Origin: Oceanibaculum nanhaiense
GTDB taxonomy: Bacteria > Pseudomonadota > Alphaproteobacteria > Oceanibaculales > Oceanibaculaceae
Length of the DNA stretch: 64,000 nt
Reading direction: 5' to 3'
Assembly (NCBI RefSeq): GCF_002148795.1
Contig: NZ_MPOB01000005.1
Coordinates: 62,001 to 126,000, forward strand
The stretch's first letter is position 1. Every line of letters begins with the position of its first letter. The notes under the pieces were generated by a model. That model saw nothing but the letters and a program-made list of their open reading frames with translations, was not told where the DNA came from and made no database searches. The position numbers and the translations under genes were made by a program. Positions 51,729 to 59,860 of this stretch are shown piece after piece.

Positions 51729-52997
51729 GTGACACACCTATACGACACGCTGCGCGGTTTTCTGGACAGCGAGCGGCAGGCGCAGCGGGACTTCCTGGCG
51801 GCGCTGGTGCGGGTGCCCTCGGACAATCCGCCGGGCGATTGCGCGCCGCATGCGGAAGCGGCGGCAGCGCTGCTGGGAGCGCTGGGCTTCGCGGTGGAAC
51901 GCCATGCCGTGCCGGCCGAACTCTGCGCCGAAAACGGCATGATCTCCGCGACCAATCTGGTGATCCGCAAACGATTCGGCAGCGGCGACGGGCCGGTCAT
52001 CGCGCTGAACGCGCATGGCGATGTGGTGGCGCCGGGCGCGGGCTGGAGCACCGATCCTTATGGCGCCGAAATCATCGACGGGGTGATGTACGGGCGCGGC
52101 GTTGCGGTCTCGAAATCCGACTTCGCCACCTATGGCTATGCGCTGAAGGCGCTGGAAGCGCTGGAAGCGGAGGGCGTGGCGCTGGACGGCACCGTCGAAC
52201 TGCACCTGACCTATGACGAGGAGGTTGGCGGCGCCATCGGTCCGCAATGGCTGCTGGACACCGGCATCAGCCAGCCGGACCTCGCGATTTCCGCCGGCTT
52301 CGCCTATCAGGTGGTCACCGCGCATAATGGCTGTCTGCATCTGGAGGTGACGGTCAGCGGGCGCTCCGCCCATGCCGCGAAGCCGGAGACCGGCCATGAC
52401 GCGCTGGAGGCCGCGACGTCGATCCTGTCCATGCTCTACGGGTTGCGCGATGGGCTGAAGGCGGTGCGCTCCTCCGTGCCCGGCATCGATCACCCGACGC
52501 TGGTGGTCGGGCTGATCGCCGGCGGTATCAACACCAATGTGGTGCCGGACAAGGTGACGCTGCGGCTCGACCGGCGGCTGGTCCCGGAAGAGGATGCCGC
52601 CGGGGTGGAGGCCGCCTTGCGCCTGGCCATCGAGGATGCCGTGGAGGCGCTGCCCGGTATTTCGGTTGCCATCCACCGGCTGCTGCTGGCGACGCCGCTG
52701 GGCCCGCTGCCCGGCGTGGAGCGGCTGACCGGCCCGCTGTCCCGCCATGCCAGCGCGGTGCTGGGCGAGGAAATCGGCACCGGCGGCCTGCAGATCTACA
52801 CGGATGCCCGGCATTACATGGCGGCGGGCGTGCCGACCGTGCTCTATGGCGCCGGGCCGCGCAGCATTCTGGAAGCCAATGGCCACCGCGCCGATGAGAA
52901 GCTGGTGCTGGCCGACCTGGAAAAGGCGACGCTGGTTGTGGCGGCCACGCTGGCGGAGCTGCTGGGGGGCGGCGGGGATAAAGTCGCCAACAAGTAG
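51729..52997 (+). CDS. M20-family ArgE/DapE-like deacylase
   Basis: 422 residues. Metal site residues: NAHGDVVAPG (His, then Asp in D-V-V), GRGVAVSKSDFA at the bridging Asp position, and LTYDEEVGGAIGP with the Glu-Glu pair. The dimerisation lid domain contains the HNGCLHLEVTVSGRSAHAAKP strand. It hydrolyses an N-acyl or N-succinyl amino acid amide bond; the true substrate is unknown and ordinary arginine or DAP pathway genes are absent here. The usual DMKG motif is replaced by VSKSD. The start is GTG with GGAGACGG upstream. Confidence 0.87.
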   Translation: MTHLYDTLRGFLDSERQAQRDFLAALVRVPSDNPPGDCAPHAEAAAALLGALGFAVERHAVPAELCAENGMISATNLVIRKRFGSGDGPVIALNAHGDVVAPGAGWSTDPYGAEIIDGVMYGRGVAVSKSDFATYGYALKALEALEAEGVALDGTVELHLTYDEEVGGAIGPQWLLDTGISQPDLAISAGFAYQVVTAHNGCLHLEVTVSGRSAHAAKPETGHDALEAATSILSMLYGLRDGLKAVRSSVPGIDHPTLVVGLIAGGINTNVVPDKVTLRLDRRLVPEEDAAGVEAALRLAIEDAVEALPGISVAIHRLLLATPLGPLPGVERLTGPLSRHASAVLGEEIGTGGLQIYTDARHYMAAGVPTVLYGAGPRSILEANGHRADEKLVLADLEKATLVVAATLAELLGGGGDKVANK

Positions 52998-53003
52998 AAT
53001 ATT

Positions 53004-53103
53004 GTCATTCCCGGCCTTGTGCCGGGAATCCAGGGTTCAGCTTACTCTGGCGGGCATCCAGCAAGCTGAAGTCTGGACCCCCGCAACAAGTGCGGGGGTA
53101 ACG
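53004..53103. repeat. REP/BIME-like paired palindromic element
   Basis: About 100 bases. GTCATTCCCGGC-CTTGT-GCCGGGAATCC (arms 53007-53015 and 53021-53029) is followed by an inner dyad CAGCTT...AAGCTG, then ACCCCCGCA-ACAAG-TGCGGGGGT (53077-53085 and 53091-53099) and AACGG. The two outer hairpins are related and in opposite orientation, as in bacterial interspersed mosaic elements. A degenerate relative lies at 15511-15537. Elements of the form GTCATNCCCGG...CCGGGNATCC are common in alphaproteobacterial genomes. Confidence 0.75.
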
Positions 53104-53162
53104 GGTGGAGTGGACGGCGGGAGAGGGTGGGCGCGCAGCGTCCGGGTGAGGGGGAAAACCCC

Positions 53163-54953
53163 CTAAAACTGTCCCTCGTCGAGCGCCAGCGTGCTGCGGC
53201 CGCCCTCGACCATGGCGGCCAGCAGGCCGGTCGCCTGCGGCAGGTAATGCTCGGCATAGAAGCGCGCGGTGACCAGCCTTGCTTCCAGATAGGCTGCATC
53301 CTCGCCGCCTGACGACAGCCCATCGAGCGCCGCCAGCGCGCCGCGCGCCATCATCCAGCCGCCGATGACGATGCCGCAGAGCTTCAGGTAATAGGCCGCG
53401 CCCGCCAGCGCCAGCGCGCGGTCCTCCGGGAAGGTGGCCATCAGCCAGCCGGTGGCGAGTTCCAGCGCGTCGATACCATCCTCCAGCGCGCGGGCGACCA
53501 CTTCCATGTCATCGCCCGGTTGCTGCCGCAGCACATCCAGCGTGCCGGCCATTTCGGCGATCAGCTCATTCATCGAGGCCGCCTCGTCGCGCACGATCTT
53601 GCGGCCGACCAGATCATTGGCCTGGATGCCGTTGGTGCCCTCATAGATCGGCAGGATGCGCGCGTCGCGGTAATGCTGCGCGGCGCCGGTCTCCTCGATG
53701 AAGCCCATGCCGCCATGCACCTGCACGCCGGTCGAGGCGATCTCGATGCCGAGATCGGTGCACCAGCCCTTCACGATGGGCGTCAGCAGGTCAATCAGCC
53801 GCTGCGCGCGGGCGCGTTTGCCGTCATCCGGGTTGCGCTTGGAATGGTCCAGCGCCCAGGCCGCGAGGTAGGACAGGCCGCGCATCGCCTCGATGCCCGC
53901 CTTCATGCTCATCAGCATGCGCCGCACATCGGGATGCCGGATGATGGCGACGGGTTCGGCAGACCCGCTGGCGTCGCGCGACTGGATGCGGGTCTTCGCA
54001 TAGTCCAGCGCCTGCTGGTAGGCGCGCTCGGCGATGGACAGGCCCTGCGTGCCGACCGCGAGGCGGGCATTGTTCATCATGGTGAACATGCATTCCATGC
54101 CGCGATTCTCGCCGCCGACCAGATAGCCGATGGCCCCGCCATTATCGCCATAGGCCATGACGCAGGTCGGGCTGGCATTGATGCCCAGCTTGTGTTCCAG
54201 CGAGACCGGGCGGAGGTCGTTGCGCTCGCCCAGGCTGCCGTCCGGGTTCACCAGGAATTTCGGCACCAGGAACAGGCTGATGCCCTTGGTGCCCTCCGGC
54301 GCATCGGGCAGGCGGGCCAGCACCATGTGGATGACATTGTCGGTCCAGTCATGGTCGCCATAGGTGATGTAGATCTTCTGGCCGGTGATCCGGTAATGAT
54401 CGCCCTCCGGCACCGCGCGGGTCTTCACCGCGCCGACATCGGAGCCGGCCTGCGGCTCGGTCAGATTCATCGTGCCGGTCCAGTCGCCTGCGATCATGCG
54501 CGGCAGGTAGAGCGACTTCTGGCCGTCCGTGCCGTGGGCGTGCAGCAGCTCGATGGCGCCCTGGGTCAGCAGCGGGCAGAGGCCGAAGGACATGTTGGCC
54601 GACTGCCACATCTCCGCCAGCGCCTGCTGCACCAGCCAGGGCAGGCCCTGGCCGCCATAATCGGGATCGAAGGGCACGCCGTTCCAGCCGCCTTGCGTGA
54701 ACTGGCCGTAAGCCGCCTTGAAGCCGTCCGGCGTGCGCACCACGCCATTCTCGATCCGGCTGCCCGCCCGGTCGCCCGGCGCGTTCAAGGGCGCCAGCAC
54801 GTCGCGCGCCAGCTTGTTGGCCTCTTCCAGCACCTGTTCGACCAGCGCCGGCTCTGCCGCCTCATAGCCCGGCAGGGATGAGACCCCCTTCAGGTCGAGC
54901 ACGCGGTTCAGGACGAACGCCATGTCCTTCAAGGGCGCGGTATAGGCGGTCAT
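53163..54953 (-). CDS. Acyl-CoA dehydrogenase, DmdC-like
   Basis: 596 residues, longer than the usual 380, matching the group with an extra C-terminal domain (as in DmdC, 3-methylmercaptopropionyl-CoA dehydrogenase, and relatives). FAD/substrate motifs: MNLTEPQAGSDVGAVKTRA, QKIYITYGDHD and YEGTNGIQANDLVGRKI with the region of the catalytic Glu. It introduces a double bond into an acyl-CoA and passes electrons to ETF. The ATG at 54953 has GGGAGG eight bases before; the frame is open to 54998. Gene context does not tell the substrate. Confidence 0.9.
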   Translation of the reverse strand: MTAYTAPLKDMAFVLNRVLDLKGVSSLPGYEAAEPALVEQVLEEANKLARDVLAPLNAPGDRAGSRIENGVVRTPDGFKAAYGQFTQGGWNGVPFDPDYGGQGLPWLVQQALAEMWQSANMSFGLCPLLTQGAIELLHAHGTDGQKSLYLPRMIAGDWTGTMNLTEPQAGSDVGAVKTRAVPEGDHYRITGQKIYITYGDHDWTDNVIHMVLARLPDAPEGTKGISLFLVPKFLVNPDGSLGERNDLRPVSLEHKLGINASPTCVMAYGDNGGAIGYLVGGENRGMECMFTMMNNARLAVGTQGLSIAERAYQQALDYAKTRIQSRDASGSAEPVAIIRHPDVRRMLMSMKAGIEAMRGLSYLAAWALDHSKRNPDDGKRARAQRLIDLLTPIVKGWCTDLGIEIASTGVQVHGGMGFIEETGAAQHYRDARILPIYEGTNGIQANDLVGRKIVRDEAASMNELIAEMAGTLDVLRQQPGDDMEVVARALEDGIDALELATGWLMATFPEDRALALAGAAYYLKLCGIVIGGWMMARGALAALDGLSSGGEDAAYLEARLVTARFYAEHYLPQATGLLAAMVEGGRSTLALDEGQF

Positions 54954-55064
54954 ATGGCTTGCCTCCCTGACGGCTGTTTTGCGCCATCTGACGGGCAAGG
55001 CGGCGGGATTGTCAATGCAGTGGCGGCGACATCGCCGTTGGTAGCGGTTTGGAGGAAATGCGAC

Positions 55065-55508
55065 CTACCGCGCGATGGTGATCGGCTGTCCCTCGATGCC
55101 GGCATAGAAAACGACGATCTCCGCCGGGCCGTCGCCGCTGTTCTCGCCATGGTGCCAGGTCTGCACGGTCTCGACGATCGGGTCGCCGGCGCGCAGGATC
55201 AGACTCTTGCCGTCCTCGGTGCGCACGGTCAGCTCGCCCTTCAGCAGTACCCCGGCATTGATATAGGGGTGGCGGTGCACCGCCAGCTTCTGCCCGGCCT
55301 GGACGGTGATGCGCAGGATGGTGATTTCCGGCTGGCCATTGGCATAGGCGGGCAGGGTGGCGCCGTCCCAGCTTTTGGTAGTTTTCGCCAGCGTCTCGAC
55401 CGTCGCCGCCGCCCCATGGGCGTCGGCCGCCAATGCCACGGAAGGCAGCGCTATAGGAGCGAGCAGCGCCGGCCCCACCGCCAGCGCGCCCAGGATCATC
55501 GTCCGCAT
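55065..55508 (-). CDS. Exported single-domain cupin
   Basis: 147 residues with a signal peptide (1 to about 27, ending VALAAD). The cupin barrel has VQAGQKLAVHRHPYINAGVLLKGELTV (His-x-His and a Gly-rich turn, the first cupin motif) and the second motif around VQTWHHGENSGDGPAEIVVFYAG with His-His. It binds a metal; relatives are periplasmic small-molecule or regulator-like cupins. Function is not known. GGAGGGGAAG precedes the start. It sits between the acyl-CoA dehydrogenase and the GlcD-like gene on the same strand. Confidence 0.82.
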   Translation of the reverse strand: MRTMILGALAVGPALLAPIALPSVALAADAHGAAATVETLAKTTKSWDGATLPAYANGQPEITILRITVQAGQKLAVHRHPYINAGVLLKGELTVRTEDGKSLILRAGDPIVETVQTWHHGENSGDGPAEIVVFYAGIEGQPITIAR

Positions 55509-55544
55509 AGGCTTCCCCTCCGGTTTATTGGTGCCTTACAGCAC

Positions 55545-56978
55545 CTATAACACCTTCCCCGGGTTCATGATGCCCTTGGGGTCGATCAGCGCCTTGATCT
55601 TGCGCATCAGATCCATTTCGGTCTGGCTCTTGTAGCGGGTGATCTCCTCGCGCTTCAGCCGGCCGAGGCCGTGCTCGGCGGAGATGCTGCCGCCCATCTC
55701 GTGCACGATGTCATGGACGATCTCGTTGATCTCCTCCCAGCGCGCCAGGAAGGCCTGATTGTCACCACCCTTCGGCACGCTGACATTGTAGTGGATGTTG
55801 CCGTCGCCAACATGGCCGAAGCCGACCACGCGGATGCCAGGCACCGCCTTCGCCACGGCCTCGTCGGCGCGGCGCAGGAATTCCGGCACGCGGCTGACCG
55901 GCACCGAGACGTCGTGCTTGATCGAGGCGCCTTCCGGCTTCTGCGCTTCCGAGATGGTCTCGCGCAGCTTCCACATGGCGTTGGCCTGGGCCTGGTTCTG
56001 CGCGATGGCGGCGTCCAGCACCAGCCCATCCTCCGCCGCCTTTTCCAGCAGGTTCTGCAGCTTTGCGGCGAGGCCGTCATCCTCCGGCGATGTCGAGCTG
56101 AGTTCCAGCAGCACATGCCAGTCATAGCGCTGCGGCAGCGGATCGACGGTGTCGGCGATATGCGCCAGCACGAAGTCGAAGCAGATGCGCGGCATCAGCT
56201 CGAAGCTGGTCACCCCATCGGCGGTGGCGGCGCGGGCGCGGGCCAGCAGCTCGATGGCGGCGTCCGGGCCGGAAATCGCGACCATCGCGGTCTCGCGCCT
56301 TGTCGGCTTCGGGAACAGCTTCAGGACCGCCGCGGTGACGATGCCCAGCGTGCCCTCGGCGCCGACGAACAGATGCTTCAGATCGTAGCCGGTATTGTCC
56401 TTGCGCAACCCGCGCAGCCCCTCCCAGACCGTGCCGTCGGGCAGCACGACCTCCAGCCCCAGCACCAGCTCGCGCGTGTTACCATAGCGCAGCACATTCA
56501 CCCCGCCGGCATTGGTGGAGAGGTTGCCGCCGATCATGCAGCTGCCCTCGGCGGCGAGGCTGAGCGGGAAGAAGCGGTCATTCTCCTCCGCGATGCGCTG
56601 CAAATCGGCCAGCACGCAGCCAGACTCAACGGTCATGGTGTAGTTCATGCGGTCGATGGCGCGGACATTGTTCATCCGGGCGAGCGACAGGATGATGCCG
56701 TCGAAATCCTCATAGGGGACGGAGCCGCCGACCAGCGAGGTGTTGCCGCCCTGTGGCACGATGGGGATGCCGGCCTCGGCGCACAGCTTCACCACCTCGG
56801 CGACTTCCGCCGTGTCCGCCGGCTTCACCACGGCGCGCGCCTGGCCGCGCCACAGCCCGCGCCATTCCACCAGATGCGGCTCCATCGCGTCGGCTGCGGT
56901 GATGTAACCCTTGTCGCCGACCAGCGCGCGGATGCGTTGCAGCGTGTCGTCGATGACGGTTTCGGCCAGGGCCTTCAT
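55545..56978 (-). CDS. FAD-binding D-2-hydroxyacid dehydrogenase (GlcD/D2HGDH-like)
   Basis: 477 residues. The FAD-binding PCMH domain has ARAVVKPADTAEVAEVV, PIVPQGGNTSLVGGSVP and MIGGNLSTNAGGVNVLRYGNTRELVLGLEVV. The C-terminal cap has GFGHVGDGNIHYNVS (metal-binding His), ISAEHGLGRLKREE and ALIDPKGIMNPGKVL. Members oxidise D-lactate, glycolate or D-2-hydroxyglutarate to the keto acid. The single-gene layout, without glcE/glcF, fits D-2-hydroxyglutarate or D-lactate dehydrogenase. The frame is open upstream; the ATG at 56978 follows GGGAG. Confidence 0.9.
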   Translation of the reverse strand: MKALAETVIDDTLQRIRALVGDKGYITAADAMEPHLVEWRGLWRGQARAVVKPADTAEVAEVVKLCAEAGIPIVPQGGNTSLVGGSVPYEDFDGIILSLARMNNVRAIDRMNYTMTVESGCVLADLQRIAEENDRFFPLSLAAEGSCMIGGNLSTNAGGVNVLRYGNTRELVLGLEVVLPDGTVWEGLRGLRKDNTGYDLKHLFVGAEGTLGIVTAAVLKLFPKPTRRETAMVAISGPDAAIELLARARAATADGVTSFELMPRICFDFVLAHIADTVDPLPQRYDWHVLLELSSTSPEDDGLAAKLQNLLEKAAEDGLVLDAAIAQNQAQANAMWKLRETISEAQKPEGASIKHDVSVPVSRVPEFLRRADEAVAKAVPGIRVVGFGHVGDGNIHYNVSVPKGGDNQAFLARWEEINEIVHDIVHEMGGSISAEHGLGRLKREEITRYKSQTEMDLMRKIKALIDPKGIMNPGKVL

Positions 56979-57053
56979 GGCGGTCAACTCCCTTGGGACA
57001 GCTAGATTTCTCACCCTCCATGTTACCTGCCAGTTTGGCAGGAACAAGGCCGC

Positions 57054-58028
57054 TCAGCGCGGGGCAGAGGCGCGCCGCAGCCGGTCGTTGATGGCGCGGC
57101 CCAGGCCGCTCTCCGGCAGCTTCATGACGGCGATGCCGGCAAGGCCCGGCCGGTCGAGCGCGCGCAGCATGGCGAACAGGTTGGCGGCGGCTTCTTCGAG
57201 GTTGCCGGCCTCGCTCAGATTCAGCGTGACGGCAGCGCCCGGCAGGGGCGGTCCGAAGGCCAGCAGTGCCTCGTCGGGGTTTACGCCGGCCGCGTTCAGC
57301 CGCACCGGCAGGGCAGGGGCGTAATGGCTGGCAAGCTGGCCGGGGGAGGTCGGCGCGTCGGGATCGCGGTCCGGCGTCACCACCGGCCCAGCGACCTGCT
57401 CCAGCGCTTCCAGCGTCACCCCGCCGGGGCGCAGCAGCACGGGCCGCGTGCCGGTGGCATCGACCACGGTGGATTCCAGCCCGATGGCGCAGGGGCCGCC
57501 ATCCAGCACCAGCGCCAGCCTGCCGGTCAGCCCCTCGGCGACATGTTGGGCGCTGGTCGGGCTGACCCGGCCGGACGGGTTGGCGCTGGGCGCGACCACC
57601 GGACGGCCCACCGCCTCCAGCAGCCGTCTCGCCACCGGATGGGCCGGCACGCGCAGCGCGATGGTGTCCAGGCCGGCGCAGGCCAGGTCCGAAACCGGGC
57701 AGTCCGGCCGGCGCTTCAGCACCATGGTCAGCGGCCCCGGCCAGAAGGCGGCGGCCAGCTTTTCCGCCAGCGGCGTGAACAATGCCAGTTCCCGCGCGCG
57801 CGCCACATCGGGCAGGTGGGAAATCAGCGGGTTGAAGCTGGGCCTGCCCTTGGCGGCGAAGATGGCGGCCACGGCGCGGCCGTCGGTCGCGTCGCCGCCC
57901 AGCCCATAGACCGTCTCGGTCGGAAAGGCGACCAGCTGTCCGGCACGCAGCAGGCCGGCCGCTTCCGCGATGGCGGCATCGGTGGCGGGCAGGATGCGGG
58001 TCGGTTCTGTCTTGGCCGGTTCTGTCAT
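57054..58028 (-). CDS. tsaC: Threonylcarbamoyl-AMP synthase (Sua5/TsaC)
   Basis: 324 residues, the two-domain Sua5 form. The YrdC domain has AGQLVAFPTETVYGLGGDA, AAIFAAKGRPSFNPLISHL, PGPLTMVLKRR and SANPSGRVSPTSAQHVAE; the C-terminal Sua5 domain includes SPGQLASHYAP. It makes threonylcarbamoyl-AMP from threonine, bicarbonate and ATP for the t6A37 modification of ANN-decoding tRNAs. The frame is open to 58112, but the ATG at 58028 gives the normal N-terminus; no clear ribosome site. It is divergent from parA. Confidence 0.94.
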   Translation of the reverse strand: MTEPAKTEPTRILPATDAAIAEAAGLLRAGQLVAFPTETVYGLGGDATDGRAVAAIFAAKGRPSFNPLISHLPDVARARELALFTPLAEKLAAAFWPGPLTMVLKRRPDCPVSDLACAGLDTIALRVPAHPVARRLLEAVGRPVVAPSANPSGRVSPTSAQHVAEGLTGRLALVLDGGPCAIGLESTVVDATGTRPVLLRPGGVTLEALEQVAGPVVTPDRDPDAPTSPGQLASHYAPALPVRLNAAGVNPDEALLAFGPPLPGAAVTLNLSEAGNLEEAAANLFAMLRALDRPGLAGIAVMKLPESGLGRAINDRLRRASAPR

Positions 58029-58135
58029 GGCGGCGAAGCCATGGCGCAGGGCGCGGCCCGCGTCAAGAGCATGCCTTGTTATCCACTGCGTTGCGGTGCA
58101 ACATGAGCGCACTCAAAAAGCAGCGGGAGAGGGCC

Positions 58136-58774
58136 ATGAGCGCACGCATCATCACCATTGCGCAGCAGAAGGGCGGGGCCGGCAAGACCACACTGGCCGC
58201 CCATCTGGCAGTGGCCTGGGCGAAGGCCGGGCGCAGCGTGGCGCTGCTCGACATCGACCCGCAGGCCAGCATCACCGCCTGGGCGGACATCCGCCGCGCG
58301 CTGCCGGACGCCCCTGAGCAGCCGGATATCCGCGCGCTCACCGGCTGGCGCGTCGCCGGCGAGGTGGACAAACTGAAGAAGCAGTTCGACATACTGGTGA
58401 TCGACAGCCCGCCGCATGCCGAGACCGAGGCGCGGGTCGCGGTGCGTGTCGCCGATCTGGTGGTGGTGCCGGTGCAGCCCAGCCCGATGGATCTATGGGC
58501 GACGCAGGCGACGCTCGACCTCGCCAAACAGGAAAAGACAGCCGTGTTGCTGGTGCTGAACCGGGTGCCGCCGCGCGCCAATCTGGCCGATGTCATGGAA
58601 CAGGCGGCGGCCAAGCTGGGCGTGAAGCTGGCCAAGACCAAGCTCGGCAACCGGGTGGCGCTGGCCGCGGCCCTGCTGGAGGGCAAGGGCATCGCGGAAG
58701 TGTCGCCGTCCAGTGCCGCCGGGCGCGAGATCGCCGCCCTGGCCAAGGAAATCTACAAGCTGGCCAAGAATTAG
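58136..58774 (+). CDS. ParA-family ATPase (orphan)
   Basis: 212 residues. The deviant Walker A is KGGAGKTTLAAHLAVA near residue 11, followed by VALLDIDPQASITAWADIR (the A' motif) and LVIDSPPHAETEARVAV (Walker B). It is the short ParA type without an N-terminal DNA-binding extension. No parB or other partner is next to it, so it may position a protein cluster rather than partition DNA. The ATG at 58136 has GGGAGAGGG upstream; an earlier ATG at 58103 has none. Confidence 0.9.
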   Translation: MSARIITIAQQKGGAGKTTLAAHLAVAWAKAGRSVALLDIDPQASITAWADIRRALPDAPEQPDIRALTGWRVAGEVDKLKKQFDILVIDSPPHAETEARVAVRVADLVVVPVQPSPMDLWATQATLDLAKQEKTAVLLVLNRVPPRANLADVMEQAAAKLGVKLAKTKLGNRVALAAALLEGKGIAEVSPSSAAGREIAALAKEIYKLAKN

Positions 58775-58796
58775 GGCCGGCCAGAAGGCGCGGCGG

Positions 58797-59768
58797 CTAC
58801 ATGAACAGCCGCTCGCCCTCCATCCCCTTGTACATCTCGCCCACGAATTCGGCATAGCCGTTATAGAGCAGGGTCGGCACGCGGGTGTCCGGGCCCAGCA
58901 GCCGCTCGCTCGCCTGGCTCCAGCGCGGGTGCGGCACCTCCGGGTTCACATTCGCCCAGAAGCCGTATTCGCTGGCCTGGATTTCTTCCCAGAAGCCCTT
59001 GGGCCGTTCATCCGTGAAGGTGAAGCGGACGATGGATTTCAGCTGCTTGAAGCCATATTTCCACGGCGTGATCAGGCGAATCGGCGCGCCGTTCTGCGCC
59101 GGAATCGGCTTGCCGTAGATGCCGGTCGCCATCAGCGCCAGCTCGTTGGTGGCCTCTTCCATGGTCAGCCCCTCGACATAGGGCCAAGGATACCAGCTCT
59201 GCTTCTGGCCTGGGGCGATGGCGGGATCGTTGAAGGTCTCCATGCGGACATATTTGGCGCCCGACAGCGGCTTGGCGATCTCCACCAGCCGGCGCATCGG
59301 GAAGCCGGTCCAGGGCACGGTCATCGCCCAGGCCTCGACGCAGCGGAAGCGATAGACGCGCTCCTCCAGATTCACCATCGCCAGCAGATCGTCGATGGCG
59401 ATCTGCTGTTCCTTCTCGACCATGCCGTCCAGTGTCACGGTCCAGGGGCGGATCGGCAGTTTCTGCGCGGCACGCCAGATGTTCTTCTGCGAGCCGAACT
59501 CGTAATAATTATTGTAAGTGGTCGCCTGGTTCTCGTCCGTCATCGCGCGATCGACGCGGTAGCGCAGGTTGCGCATGGCGGGATAAAGCGAGGCTGACGG
59601 GTCCTGGATGGGGGCGGCTTCGCTGCCGCAGGCGGTCAGCCCCGGCATGGCGGCGAGGATAGAGCCGGCGGCGATGCCCTTCATCAGCCGGCGGCGGTCG
59701 CGGAACAGGGTTTCCGGCGTTGCCGCCGATTCCGGCAGCTCCCAGCCCTTTTTGCGCTTGATCAGCAT
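58797..59768 (-). CDS. msrP: MsrP (YedY) periplasmic methionine-sulfoxide reductase
   Basis: 323 residues of the sulfite-oxidase fold. A Tat-like signal RDRRRLMKGIAAGSIL is near residues 23-40. The molybdenum Cys is Cys143 in FRCVEAWAMTVPWTGFP, and YNNYYEFGS and IPAQNGAPIRLITPWKYGFKQLKSI are MsrP-typical. It repairs oxidised Met in periplasmic proteins with electrons from the membrane haem partner MsrQ. No msrQ gene lies on either side. GGAGACGG precedes the start. Confidence 0.94.
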   Translation of the reverse strand: MLIKRKKGWELPESAATPETLFRDRRRLMKGIAAGSILAAMPGLTACGSEAAPIQDPSASLYPAMRNLRYRVDRAMTDENQATTYNNYYEFGSQKNIWRAAQKLPIRPWTVTLDGMVEKEQQIAIDDLLAMVNLEERVYRFRCVEAWAMTVPWTGFPMRRLVEIAKPLSGAKYVRMETFNDPAIAPGQKQSWYPWPYVEGLTMEEATNELALMATGIYGKPIPAQNGAPIRLITPWKYGFKQLKSIVRFTFTDERPKGFWEEIQASEYGFWANVNPEVPHPRWSQASERLLGPDTRVPTLLYNGYAEFVGEMYKGMEGERLFM

Positions 59769-59860
59769 GGTTCCGTCTCCTGTATTGCCAGCCTTTGTCA
59801 CCACCAAAATAGGGGGTTGTCCCGGCAAGGCAAATCACCAGACGGTGAAGCCGCTGTGAT

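Noticed and set aside
53001-53103. CRISPR-like repeat or intrinsic terminator
   Set aside because: There are only paired hairpins with no spacer periodicity and no T tract; REP/BIME-like fits better.
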